Below, piece by piece: positions 9,146 through 16,973 of a stretch of 64,000 nt of DNA; position 1 is the first letter of the stretch; each line of letters begins with the position of its first letter. Origin of the DNA: JACWAE01 sp963847595 (GTDB lineage Bacteria > Chloroflexota > Dehalococcoidia > SZUA-161); NCBI GenBank assembly GCA_963847595.1, contig CAWKAJ010000002.1, positions 620,001-684,000 on the forward strand. Direction: 5' to 3'. The translations under genes were made by a program, and so were the position numbers. Below the pieces are notes generated by a model. That model saw only the letters and a program-made list of their open reading frames with translations, did not search any database and had not been told where the DNA came from.

Positions 9146-9172
9146 TTAGCACTCCTAGTCAGTGAGTGCTAA
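9146..9172 (+). promoter_or_regulatory. CIRCE operator (HrcA binding site)
   Basis: The half sites TTAGCACTC (9146-9154) and GAGTGCTAA (9164-9172) are separated by nine bases, which matches the published CIRCE consensus at all 18 half-site positions. The operator covers the predicted transcription start of the fmdB-dtd promoter, the classic position for HrcA repression. CIRCE normally controls groESL and dnaK operons; neither these nor hrcA is in the window. Confidence 0.92.
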
Positions 9173-9233
9173 TGTGCGGGGAACAAAGAGGGCGGCCTCA
9201 GCAAAAGGGACGCCCTTTCCATGAGGTGAAGCC

Positions 9234-9521
9234 TTGCCTATATATGAATATGAGTGCAGCAGTTGTCGCTCTCGATTCGAGCGGAAGCAAAGGTTCGATG
9301 AAGAGCCCATAGCTTCTTGCCCCAAGTGCTCGGGAAAGGCTCGCCGCCTCATTCATTCCGTGCCAGTCATCTTCAAAGGAAGCGGTTTCTACTGCACCGA
9401 CCACGGTGGCAGCTCGGCTTGCAACTCAGCAGATAAATGCAAGGAAACCGAGTGCAAAGCAAAGACAGAGACCAAGAAGACAGAGGCTAAGAAAGAGGCA
9501 AAAACCGAGGACAAGAGTTGA
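9234..9521 (+). CDS. FmdB-family zinc ribbon protein
   Basis: Small protein of 95 residues beginning with the FmdB/CxxC_CxxC_SSSS signature MPIYEYECSSC. A second pair (CPKC) completes a zinc ribbon by residue 35, followed by VPVIFKGSGFYCTD, also typical. Its molecular role is not established in general; the family was first linked to formamidase regulation. The last 25 residues are a Lys/Glu/Thr-rich tail, likely disordered. The start is a TTG with the ribosome site GAGGTGA 7 bases upstream. The gene sits behind a CIRCE element, suggesting it is heat-shock controlled, and overlaps dtd. Confidence 0.88.
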   Translation: MPIYEYECSSCRSRFERKQRFDEEPIASCPKCSGKARRLIHSVPVIFKGSGFYCTDHGGSSACNSADKCKETECKAKTETKKTEAKKEAKTEDKS

Positions 9522-9982
9522 GAGCCCTGGCCCAGCGGGTCTCCCAAGCCTCAGTTAGCATCGAAGGGCACCTGGTTTCCGCAATAAAACAAGGTCTGGT
9601 TGTCCTCATCGGCGTCGGTAAAGGGGATTCTGAGCCAGACGCTCAATACCTGGCAGATAAAATCGCCAACCTCCGCATCTTCTCCGACGAGGCAGACAAA
9701 TTCAACCTATCCGCACTGGATATCGGCGGAGAAGCATTAGTAGTAAGCCAGTTTACCCTCCTCGCTGATACCCGCAAAGGACGCCGCCCCAGCTTCACCG
9801 AAGCCGCTCCACCCGAAAAAGCTGAGCCTCTGATCGAGACATTCGTCCAACTACTGCGTGCTGCCGGACTCAAAGTGGAAACCGGCCGCTTCCGGCAGAA
9901 CATGCTGGTCGAAATCCACAACAGCGGGCCAGTTACTATTTTCATCAACAGCGAAGAGCGCCTGAAGCCACGTCGCAGCTAA
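9518..9982 (+). CDS. dtd: D-aminoacyl-tRNA deacylase
   Basis: Removes D-amino acids (and glycine from tRNA-Ala) from mischarged tRNAs. The 154-residue protein has the two active-site motifs, SQFTL near residue 77 and NSGPVT near residue 135, and the N-terminal MRALAQRVSQASVSI typical of the family. The start is TTG and overlaps the fmdB stop as TTGA, so the two are translationally coupled and both fall under the CIRCE promoter. Proofreading during heat stress is a plausible link (inference). Confidence 0.94.
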   Translation: MRALAQRVSQASVSIEGHLVSAIKQGLVVLIGVGKGDSEPDAQYLADKIANLRIFSDEADKFNLSALDIGGEALVVSQFTLLADTRKGRRPSFTEAAPPEKAEPLIETFVQLLRAAGLKVETGRFRQNMLVEIHNSGPVTIFINSEERLKPRRS

Positions 9983-10027
9983 ACCCTTTGCGCTGAATTC
10001 TAAACATCACGCTATGTCGTTCAATGC

Positions 10028-10056
10028 TTGACACACAAACACCCCCATGTTATAGT
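10028..10056 (+). promoter_or_regulatory. Sigma-70 promoter of the metal-uptake operon
   Basis: TTGACA (10028-10033) and TATAGT (10051-10056) with a 17-base spacer. The start point is expected near 10063, inside the operator box at 10059-10074. This also shows that the long open frame beginning at the TTG of 10028 cannot be the true start of the regulator gene. Confidence 0.78.
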
Positions 10057-10058
10057 TA

Positions 10059-10074
10059 ATGCAACTAGTTGCAA
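10059..10074 (+). promoter_or_regulatory. Operator box 1, ATGCAA-N4-TTGCAA
   Basis: The 16-base site reads ATGCAACTAGTTGCAA, near-perfectly symmetric and centred on the predicted transcription start, so a bound repressor would block initiation. A second site of the same design lies at 10543-10558, before the next gene. The pattern resembles the nickel-responsive Nur box of Streptomyces (tTGCaa-N5-ttGCAA), with a spacer shorter by one. It is most simply the autoregulatory site of the Fur-type protein encoded at 10115. Confidence 0.65.
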
Positions 10075-10114
10075 TAAGCCCTCTTTTGTGTTATCTTATA
10101 TCCGAGGCCAAAAA

Positions 10115-10525
10115 ATGAGCTGCACTGAGACTCTACGGGAACAAGGCTACAGGCTGACTCCACAGCGCCTGATGATACTCTCCGCAATACATGGCACAGA
10201 CCACCATATTAGCGCTGAGGAGATATATGAGCAGGTATGCGCCAGATATCCCAACGTCAACATATCAACCGTCTATCGAACCCTGGAATTGCTCAAGGAG
10301 TTGGGACTGGTTACCGAGACCGACCTCGGCGGCGGAAAATTCCGCTATCATTCCGTGGAAAAGGGACACCATCACCACCTGATCTGCCGGAAGTGCGGGC
10401 GGATTTTTGAGCTTGATGAGGCTGTGCTTAATCCAATCGAAGGGACCATTCTGCGCAAATACGGATTCAAGGCTGACCTGAGCCACCTCGCTGTCTTCGG
10501 CAATTGTGTGCAGTGCCAGAAATAA
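10115..10525 (+). CDS. Fur-family metalloregulator (Nur/Zur-like)
   Basis: Metal-dependent repressor of 136 residues starting at the ATG of 10115 (MSCTETLREQGYRLTPQR). It has the winged-helix segment ISTVYRTLELLKELGLV, the metal/dimer region EKGHHHHLICRKCGRIFELDE and a second CxxC at the C-terminus (CVQC), so a structural Cys4 zinc site is intact. The His-rich GHHHH stretch is the regulatory site. Operator boxes bracket the gene and the next genes are a CooT-like nickel protein and a metal ABC importer, so nickel or zinc is the likely effector. Fur and PerR roles are less likely: a separate PerR-like gene and a DtxR-type iron regulator are found elsewhere in the window. Confidence 0.85.
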   Translation: MSCTETLREQGYRLTPQRLMILSAIHGTDHHISAEEIYEQVCARYPNVNISTVYRTLELLKELGLVTETDLGGGKFRYHSVEKGHHHHLICRKCGRIFELDEAVLNPIEGTILRKYGFKADLSHLAVFGNCVQCQK

Positions 10526-10542
10526 ATTTTTTTGAACGTTAA

Positions 10543-10558
10543 TTGCAATCGCTTGCAA
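10543..10558 (+). promoter_or_regulatory. Operator box 2, TTGCAA-N4-TTGCAA
   Basis: The site TTGCAATCGCTTGCAA is an exact pair of TTGCAA hexamers with a 4-base gap, 18 bases after the regulator stop and 45 bases before the next start codon. It probably lets the regulator control the transporter genes separately from its own gene. I see no strong -10/-35 pair around it. Confidence 0.65.
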
Positions 10559-10603
10559 CTGCTCCTGATTGCATAAGTAGCAGATGTAGAGGAGGGGACA
10601 ACA

Positions 10604-10792
10604 ATGTGTGAAGCTACGGCCTACCTGGTGAGCAGCGATAAGGAAAAAGAGATTATGAAGGATGTCGCATTAGTTGAAGTTCACGGGAAGCACTTAACAT
10701 TTAGGGATATCCTCGGCAATGAGAAAAAACTCCAGGCCAAAATCAAAAAAATCGACCTGATACAGCATAAGGTTGCTGTTGAGGCGCTTTAG
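10604..10792 (+). CDS. CooT-like small nickel-binding protein
   Basis: A 62-residue protein beginning MCEATAYLV with conserved family features: the N-terminal Met-Cys pair, LVEVHGKHLTFRDILGNEK and a closing IKKIDLIQHKVAVEAL strand. This fits the CooT family, small dimers that in CO dehydrogenase systems bind one Ni(II) through Cys2. The start ATG at 10604 follows the site AGAGGAGGGG. It sits between a Fur-type regulator and a metal importer, pointing to nickel handling. Other CooT homologues lack a known role, so the metal is inferred. Confidence 0.82.
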   Translation: MCEATAYLVSSDKEKEIMKDVALVEVHGKHLTFRDILGNEKKLQAKIKKIDLIQHKVAVEAL

Positions 10793-10821
10793 ACAACACA
10801 GCATGGAAAAGGAGGATAGGC

Positions 10822-11706
10822 ATGAAGAAGGCCGGTTTAATAGCTAGTATCCTGATTGGTGTGGTTTTATTGACCCTGGTGATTTTACCTCTGGGATGCA
10901 CCGGAAGAGAGGCTTCGGCCAATCTTAAGGTGGTCACGACCACTTCTGACATCGCTTCGATTGTCGAGAAGGTTGGGGGAGATAAGGTTGAAGTTGTTAA
11001 CATCATACCACCAGCTCAGTGCCCGGGGCAATTCGATGTCAAACCCAGCGACGTCCAGATGCTCGCGGATGCCAAACTCTTTCTGATGCATGGCTGGCAG
11101 GGCGAGCAATTCACTACAGGTTTAATCCAATCAGCGAACAATCCCGAGCTCAAGGTTGTCGTGCTCAATATCCAAGGTAACTGGATGATACCCACGGTTC
11201 AAGCTCAGGCGGTAGGTAATATCACCTCTACCCTGGCTGAAATAGACCCCCAGAATGCCAGCTATTACCAGAGCAACGCCGCATCAGCGCTTGCGGCCAT
11301 CACTGCCACAGGCAACGAGGTCGAAACTGAGCTTGCAGCAGCGGGAAATTTGAGCCAGGTCAACGCAATCTGCGACGAGCAGCTAACTGACCTTGTGCAG
11401 TGGGCAGGGTTCAATGTTGTTGCCTCCTACCCCAGCCCTGACACCGACATCACCCCCAAAATAATGCAGGGACTCATTGACCAGGGCAAGCAAGCCGGAG
11501 CAGCCCTGGTAATTGGCAACCTCCAAAGCGGCACCTCAGATACCCCAGCGACTATGGCATCCGGAATTGGGGCCGGGGCCGTTCCGATAACCGTGTCCAA
11601 TTTCCCGGGCGGGTTCGACAATACCGAGACCTGGGAAAAGGCCATAGACAAAGATGTCAGCCTCGTATTGCAGGCATTAGCTACATATAGAGGAAACAGC
11701 CATTGA
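10822..11706 (+). CDS. Metal ABC transporter substrate-binding lipoprotein, atypical TroA/ZnuA family
   Basis: A 294-residue periplasmic-type binding protein tethered by a lipid: signal helix to residue 25, lipobox LPLGC with Cys26. The opening LKVVTTTSDIASIVEKVGGD and the PSDVQMLADAKLFL block are typical of cluster A-I metal receptors. The usual zinc/manganese ligands are not: the DPHxYEP motif is CPGQFDV (Cys67), HxWLDP is GNWMIP, and the C-lobe His is replaced at CDEQLTD (Cys184). His90 remains in MHGW. The metal site is therefore rebuilt, perhaps with cysteines. It starts at an ATG after AAAGGAGG and overlaps the ATPase gene by 4 bases. Confidence 0.85.
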   Translation: MKKAGLIASILIGVVLLTLVILPLGCTGREASANLKVVTTTSDIASIVEKVGGDKVEVVNIIPPAQCPGQFDVKPSDVQMLADAKLFLMHGWQGEQFTTGLIQSANNPELKVVVLNIQGNWMIPTVQAQAVGNITSTLAEIDPQNASYYQSNAASALAAITATGNEVETELAAAGNLSQVNAICDEQLTDLVQWAGFNVVASYPSPDTDITPKIMQGLIDQGKQAGAALVIGNLQSGTSDTPATMASGIGAGAVPITVSNFPGGFDNTETWEKAIDKDVSLVLQALATYRGNSH

Positions 11707-12506
11707 GAAACCATCGCGAGACGAATAATACAATAGTAAAAATCGAAAATGCCGTAGTCTCATACCGTGAGGATGTCGCCTTGCGCGACGTCTCCCTTGA
11801 GGTGAAAAGGGGTGAGTTTGTGGGCATCATCGGCCCCAACGGGGCCGGTAAGACGACCCTTATTACTCTAATTAACGGCTTGGGGAAGCTCGTCCAGGGA
11901 CGCGTCTGGGTATTGGGCCACAGCATCAGCAAAGGCTCAATCAACGGCATCAGGAAACGGGTAGGTTACGTGGCTCAGCTCCAGAATATCGACCCGCGAA
12001 TGCCCATCAGCGTCGAGGAGGTAACGATGATTGGGCGCTACAGTCAATTGGGCGCATTTCGCAGGCCAGGCAAAGCTGACAGGGATATTGTGGGCAAAAT
12101 GCTCGAGCTTGTGGGCATGAGCCATCTGGCAAAGCGCCCTATCGGGCACCTCTCGGGTGGAGAGCAGCAAAGAGTTGCCATGGCCCGCGCCCTGGCTCAG
12201 GAACCGGAGATGTTCCTTCTCGACGAGCCCACGGCCTCTTTAGACTGGCGCGCTCAAAAAGAGATTATGGAGCTGGTGAAGCAAATTCACGAGACACATA
12301 ATCTTACCACGCTGTTCGTGACCCATGACCTGAATGCGCTGCCTGATACATGTGACCGCATCGTCTTGATGAAGGGAGGAAGAATCTGGCGAGAGGGTAA
12401 GCCGGGAGAAGTGTTGAGACAGGATACCCTGAGCCAGCTTTACGATGCCCCGATAACAATTAAAGAGCATGAGGGGAGGCAGGTATTCCTCAAAGAGGCC
12501 GGATAA
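11703..12506 (+). CDS. Metal ABC transporter ATPase (ZnuC/MntB-like)
   Basis: Cytoplasmic ATPase of 267 residues. Walker A is GPNGAGKTTL, the signature motif LSGGEQQRVAMARAL, and Walker B MFLLDEPTASLD, followed by the H-loop TLFVTHD. It belongs to the cluster of metal importers with ZnuC. The start is TTG, overlapping the binding-protein stop as TTGA, and the gene ends one base before the permease ATG, so all three subunits are coupled. No deviation from an active ATPase is seen. Confidence 0.93.
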   Translation: MRNHRETNNTIVKIENAVVSYREDVALRDVSLEVKRGEFVGIIGPNGAGKTTLITLINGLGKLVQGRVWVLGHSISKGSINGIRKRVGYVAQLQNIDPRMPISVEEVTMIGRYSQLGAFRRPGKADRDIVGKMLELVGMSHLAKRPIGHLSGGEQQRVAMARALAQEPEMFLLDEPTASLDWRAQKEIMELVKQIHETHNLTTLFVTHDLNALPDTCDRIVLMKGGRIWREGKPGEVLRQDTLSQLYDAPITIKEHEGRQVFLKEAG

Positions 12507-13355
12507 ATGCACCTATCTATCTTCGGCTACCAATTCATGCAGTATGCCATCCTGGCGGCATTCTTAGGCGGTGTGGCCTGCGCCACTGTCGGCGTCTTCG
12601 TGGTGCTGATGGGTGTCTCCTTCATGGGAGTATGTCTGGCCCATGCAGCTTTTGCCGGAGCCCTTCTGGGAGTTCTGCTGGGATTCAACCCCATGCTGGG
12701 CGCCTTCCTCTTTAGTCTGGGCGTTGCCGCTATCATCGGCCCACTCGCCACCAGAGGAGAGTTAAACCTCGACACCTCCATCGGTGTACTCTTCTCGCTG
12801 ATGCTGGGACTGGCTTTCATCTTCATGGGCCTCATGCCCGGCCCCAAAACCCAGATGCTGAGCCTGCTCTGGGGCAGCATATTAACAGTCAGCAAAACCG
12901 ACTTGATATGGCTCGGCATCGTGGCAGCGGCAGTTGTGGCAATTGTTGTGCTGTTCTACAAAGAAATCCAGGCGGTGATCTTCAACCGTGAGATAGCTTT
13001 GGCGGTGGGGATACCTGCCGGCCTTGTCATCTACGGCATCCTGTTCCTGACAGGTTCCACCATAACGGTATCGCTATCACCTATCGGCGGCTTGCTTATC
13101 TTCTGCCTCATCATCAACCCGGCGGCTGCCGCTTATCAGTTGACCTATAGCCTCAAAAAAATGTTCTTGCTCTCCGCAATCTTCGGCATAGTCTCAGGTT
13201 GGATAGGGCTGTTGGCTTCTTACCTTTTCAACGCGCCCAGCGGGGCCGCTATTATCGTAGCTTCCTCACTCATCTTCGGACTGGCTACCCTGTTCTCGCC
13301 CAAAAGAAAAGTAAAAAGATGGCAGGCAAGGGATGAACCATCGCGAGTACTTTAA
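12507..13355 (+). CDS. Metal ABC transporter permease (ZnuB/TroC family)
   Basis: Membrane subunit of 282 residues with about eight or nine hydrophobic segments. It has the ABC-3 family features: LMGVSFMGVCLAHAAFAGAL, the LNLDTSIGVLFSLMLGLAF region, and LSPIGGLLIFCLIINPAAAA near the C-terminus. It directly abuts the ATPase gene. The terminal residues (KRKVKRWQARDE) are basic and cytoplasmic. Substrate cannot be read from the permease alone. Confidence 0.92.
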   Translation: MHLSIFGYQFMQYAILAAFLGGVACATVGVFVVLMGVSFMGVCLAHAAFAGALLGVLLGFNPMLGAFLFSLGVAAIIGPLATRGELNLDTSIGVLFSLMLGLAFIFMGLMPGPKTQMLSLLWGSILTVSKTDLIWLGIVAAAVVAIVVLFYKEIQAVIFNREIALAVGIPAGLVIYGILFLTGSTITVSLSPIGGLLIFCLIINPAAAAYQLTYSLKKMFLLSAIFGIVSGWIGLLASYLFNAPSGAAIIVASSLIFGLATLFSPKRKVKRWQARDEPSRVL

Positions 13356-13926
13356 TCAGATGGCAGGCAAATGGGACAAGATGACCAGCGAGGAAACCAG
13401 GTCCCGACTGCCTGAACTGATACAAGATTTGAGAATCAAATCAGGTGACACCGTTCTCGATGTCGGAGGTGGCACAGGGATTCTGCTTCCCCTGCTCTCA
13501 GAAGTCGCAGGGAATAAGAGCAAGATAATTTCACTGGATATTGCGGAGGAGATGCTCAAGCGAGCAAGAGACAATAGCTATTCCAGTAACATACACTATG
13601 TTCACGCTGATGTAACTGCTATCCCTCTGGCGAGCGAGACATTCGATGTTGTCATCTGCTACTCGTGCTTTCCTCACTTCCCCGATAAGACCAAAGCCCT
13701 GGCGGAGATGGCGAGAGTGCTCCGAAGCAGCGGCCGCCTTGTTATCTGCCACACCGCCAGCCGCCACGAAATCAATAAGCTTCATGAATCGATAGGCGAC
13801 GTTATCGGGAGAGACACCATCCCCGACGAAACAACAATGCGCGATATGCTGACAGCATCAGGACTGAAGCCTATAGAGTTTCGAGACGAAGCCCACCGCT
13901 ATCTAGCTATAGCCGCCAAAGATTAG
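13333..13926 (+). CDS. Class I SAM-dependent methyltransferase
   Basis: A 197-residue cytoplasmic protein with the SAM-binding motif VLDVGGGTGILLPLL, the acidic motif II ISLDIAEEMLKRA and a motif III region FPDKTKALAEMARVLRSSG. It is closest in layout to UbiE-like Methyltransf_11 enzymes. The ATG at 13333 overlaps the permease gene by 23 bases, so it is the last gene of the metal operon. The substrate is unknown; a link to metal chelate metabolism is only suggested by position. Confidence 0.85.
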   Translation: MNHREYFNQMAGKWDKMTSEETRSRLPELIQDLRIKSGDTVLDVGGGTGILLPLLSEVAGNKSKIISLDIAEEMLKRARDNSYSSNIHYVHADVTAIPLASETFDVVICYSCFPHFPDKTKALAEMARVLRSSGRLVICHTASRHEINKLHESIGDVIGRDTIPDETTMRDMLTASGLKPIEFRDEAHRYLAIAAKD

Positions 13927-13962
13927 AAACAAATGGGACAAAGAGGAGACCCCACCCCCGTC

Positions 13963-14475
13963 TCAACCGGAGCCTGGAGTTTTCCTGCGGAAAATCTTTG
14001 AGTCCAAACTCAAGAACTCCCCTTTATGTACGAGTATCTGGAGTGCCAAGACCAGAAGCACGCAATCAATTATAAGGGCCTCCCGCGTGCTAAACTGCAG
14101 CGAAGCGATATTACCGAAGCAGCCACACTCCCCATACAGTCCACGGTAAAGCCTAGTGCTGTTGCCAATGATGAAACTCAGAGCCGCAAGGCCACCGATG
14201 CCGGCAGCGAATCTTGACAGAAGCCCCAGGATCAAGAGCGCTCCTATAACGATCTCCACATAGGGAAGCGCAGTCCCATAGACCCGGGCCAGTGCGTGCG
14301 GCAGAACGTTTTCCCCTTCGACCAGGTCAACAAACGCCGCTCTTTCAGGCAACTTGCCAGTTCCGGATATTATGAAAATTATCCCGAGAGCGATGCGGAA
14401 AACGAAGCTGAGATAAAGATTCCTGAATACTCCCCACGTTGCCCATGCACACCTTTTTATTCTATTCACCCGCAC
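13963..14475 (-). CDS. MauE/DoxX family membrane protein
   Basis: A 170-residue membrane protein with four predicted spans. The conserved segment IISGTGKLPE follows the first span, and the motif YGECGCFGN near residue 115 carries the Cys-Gly-Cys of MauE-type proteins, which assist disulfide or redox maturation of partner proteins. It overlaps nadC by 10 bases at its start and ends the nadABC-corA transcription unit. The physiological partner is not visible here. Confidence 0.82.
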   Translation of the reverse strand: MRVNRIKRCAWATWGVFRNLYLSFVFRIALGIIFIISGTGKLPERAAFVDLVEGENVLPHALARVYGTALPYVEIVIGALLILGLLSRFAAGIGGLAALSFIIGNSTRLYRGLYGECGCFGNIASLQFSTREALIIDCVLLVLALQILVHKGEFLSLDSKIFRRKTPGSG

Positions 14476-15323
14476 TCAACCTCCAAGCTTATATCTAGCG
14501 CCTTTGCCGAATGTGTGAGAGCCCCCACTGAGATGAGGTCGACTCCGGTCTCAGCCACAGAACGTACGTTATCCAGCGTGATCCCCCCTGATGCCTCCAG
14601 CAGCGCTCTCCCGTGCACCAACTCTACTACACGGCGCATGTCCTTTAACTTCATATTGTCCAGCATAATTATATCCGCCCTGGCGGATAACGCCTCCCGA
14701 GCCTGCTTCACAGACTCAACCTCGACCTCAATCTTCATAGTACGAGGGGCACGCTTGCGAGCCTTTTTAACCGACTCCCCTAGCCCTACTTCACAGGAGG
14801 CCAGTATAGCCAAATGGTTATCCTTAATCAGCACGCCATCGCTCAGATTCAGGCGATGATTATGCCCCCCGCCCACCCGCACTGCGTACTTTTCCAGCAG
14901 CCTCAAACCGGGTACAGTCTTGCGTGTATCCGTAATAATCGCCTTTGTCCCCGCGACAGCATCCACATACCGCGCCGTTTCTGTAGCAATGCCGCTGAGG
15001 TGCTGCAAGAAATTCAGGGCTGTCCTTTCTGATTTGAGCATGCTTGCCATCTTGCCCTCGATTGTAGCAACCACCTTCCCTTTACCAACCTTAGCGCCAT
15101 CCTTTACCAGTGCTTTGAAGCGCAGCGAGCGGTCAACCTGGCGAAATACCTCTTTAGCCGCATCCATACCGGCAAGCACCCCATCCCTTTTGACCAATAT
15201 AGCTGCCTTCCCCTCAAGCTCTGACGGCACAAGTGTCTCAGTAGTAACATCCCCATAAGCAAGGTCCTCGGCTAAAGCCTCGCTAACTATACGCTTCAAC
15301 TGCTTTACCTCATCAGCTCGCAT
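14466..15323 (-). CDS. nadC: Nicotinate-nucleotide pyrophosphorylase (carboxylating)
   Basis: Quinolinate phosphoribosyltransferase, the third step of de novo NAD synthesis. The 285-residue protein contains the family motif ITDTRKTVPGLRLLEKYAVR, the GGGHNHRLNLSDGVLIKDNH loop, and EVEVESVKQAREAL with the barrel glutamates. Length is standard. It lies downstream of nadA, nadB and a corA-like gene on the same strand. Confidence 0.95.
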   Translation of the reverse strand: MRADEVKQLKRIVSEALAEDLAYGDVTTETLVPSELEGKAAILVKRDGVLAGMDAAKEVFRQVDRSLRFKALVKDGAKVGKGKVVATIEGKMASMLKSERTALNFLQHLSGIATETARYVDAVAGTKAIITDTRKTVPGLRLLEKYAVRVGGGHNHRLNLSDGVLIKDNHLAILASCEVGLGESVKKARKRAPRTMKIEVEVESVKQAREALSARADIIMLDNMKLKDMRRVVELVHGRALLEASGGITLDNVRSVAETGVDLISVGALTHSAKALDISLEVECG

Positions 15324-15384
15324 TATGCCGCTCTTCCTCAGCTTCTCCTGATAGGTGCTTTTCGTCTCAGATAACTGCCCGGCA

Positions 15385-16857
15385 TTATCCTTTCAGCCAA
15401 CCCACTCTATAAAAGACCCACCCCATGCCAACCATAATCACCCCAACCACCGAAAACACCTCCCAGAGATGTACACCCCAGGGGTTACCGATAAGGTTGC
15501 TTCCGAGCAACCCGCCCACTGCAGGGATTATGCCGAGGCAGGTGATTACCGCTATTATTCTCATCACCTTGTTCATCTCATACGATGTAGTATTGATGTA
15601 CAGGTCAATGAGAGAAAGCAGGTTTTCTCTGGCATCCTGGGCAGTCTCATGCAGATAGGTAGCTTCATCCATAAGTATATCAAAGAGTCTCTCGTGTCTT
15701 TCACTGAACCCTTCGAGAGGCACACGCTTTGATGTAATGACAGTCACTATCTCCTTCAAATGGAGCAGCGATGGAACCAATTGGTTGACCTCTTTCTTGA
15801 GATGGAAAGTGGTCTCCAGAAAATCGGATGGCCGCTCCTTTAACGGGATATCCTCCAGCCGCACCACCTCACGTTCCAATGTGGCAATGATCTGTTCATC
15901 TTTTTCCAGAACATATTTGAGAATAGTATAGAGAATAGAAACAACGAGCGGCTCTCTAGAGTTGTGATATTTCTTGGCTTTCTCGAGTATCTGATCGAAC
16001 AGGCTCGTTTTATGTTTGGAGACCGTGATGATATTCTGACCGTAACAGATTACCAACAGCCCGGCTCGGCTTACAAACAGGCGCTTAGTCCCCTTTTGAA
16101 CTATTCTTGGTTCTGCAATACGCGCAAAGATCATTGAATAATGTTCGAAGTAATCGATCCTGGGGTATGACTCCTCAACAAGCTCGCTTTCCAGCAAGAT
16201 TTTGGGCACACCCAGAGCACCGCTGAGTTCGTCAAAGTAAGACTCCGAGACAGAGGACATGTCCACCCAGGTCTGAGAAGGACTGTTCACATACCTCTTT
16301 ACCTCTGAAAGAGAAACGTCCTCATGTATGTTCTCAAGGTCACTGTCCATGACCCTTATCTCCATTACGGGTGCCGTCTGAACCTCCCGCTGGACTGCAG
16401 CACGGGGATGCACTTTCCTGTCTACTGCCCTGCCTCCGACAGCTACAATCCTCACTATTCGCAATAGTCGCAACAAAGGAGACGACCTCGCGAACCCCCC
16501 GGTTACCACTGGAAGGAGAGCGGACAGTGGCAACAAGATTATCAGGAGATCAAGCAAATGCCACGGACTTAACACGTGCTTCCGAACGTTACGTGCTAGC
16601 GCGGCTTTCAGAAAATACTCTATGACAAATACCCCGAGTATGGTATAGTCAGCGGCCTCGAGAAAACCACCTACTGATCTCGAGAGATCAACGACAAGAG
16701 GTATGACCACTATCGGGACCATCAGCAAGGCGAGTGCAATCATTAGCCCATCGGGCAGCAGCAAATAGACCGTGGCCCGCAGTCTCGTCTTACGGTCCTC
16801 TTTCTTATCGGTCTCTAAATGGTCCCCCTGCTTCGTCATAAGGTCAGCATTATCCAT
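15385..16857 (-). CDS. CorA-family transporter with N-terminal voltage-sensor-like domain
   Basis: A 490-residue membrane protein. Residues about 30-145 hold four hydrophobic segments like the S1-S4 unit of voltage-gated channels: S2-like FVIEYFLKAALARNVRKHV, S3-like HLLDLLIILLPL, and an S4-like helix LLRLLRIVRIVAVGGRAV with Arg at every third position (130, 133, 136). Residues about 165-425 form the soluble CorA funnel (KRYVNSPSQTWVDM and the long helix ending LIDLYINTTSYEMNKVMRII). Two C-terminal spans follow. The selectivity GMN motif is replaced by GSNL within GGLLGSNLIG. Divalent cation movement is likely but the altered motif leaves specificity open. It lies between nadB and nadC. Confidence 0.83.
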   Translation of the reverse strand: MDNADLMTKQGDHLETDKKEDRKTRLRATVYLLLPDGLMIALALLMVPIVVIPLVVDLSRSVGGFLEAADYTILGVFVIEYFLKAALARNVRKHVLSPWHLLDLLIILLPLSALLPVVTGGFARSSPLLRLLRIVRIVAVGGRAVDRKVHPRAAVQREVQTAPVMEIRVMDSDLENIHEDVSLSEVKRYVNSPSQTWVDMSSVSESYFDELSGALGVPKILLESELVEESYPRIDYFEHYSMIFARIAEPRIVQKGTKRLFVSRAGLLVICYGQNIITVSKHKTSLFDQILEKAKKYHNSREPLVVSILYTILKYVLEKDEQIIATLEREVVRLEDIPLKERPSDFLETTFHLKKEVNQLVPSLLHLKEIVTVITSKRVPLEGFSERHERLFDILMDEATYLHETAQDARENLLSLIDLYINTTSYEMNKVMRIIAVITCLGIIPAVGGLLGSNLIGNPWGVHLWEVFSVVGVIMVGMGWVFYRVGWLKG

Positions 16858-16973
16858 GTAGCCCCCATTCGGACACTTGCAAAGCCTTAATGAAGCCTAT
16901 CCTAACACGAGTATCAAGCATTATATGGAGTAGGTGTGCTTAGTAAATCTTCGCTCATGGATTAAGTGAAAAG

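Noticed and set aside
10028..10114. N-terminal extension of the Fur-type regulator from a TTG
   Set aside because: The TTG is the -35 hexamer of the promoter and the operator box lies inside; the family match begins at 10115.
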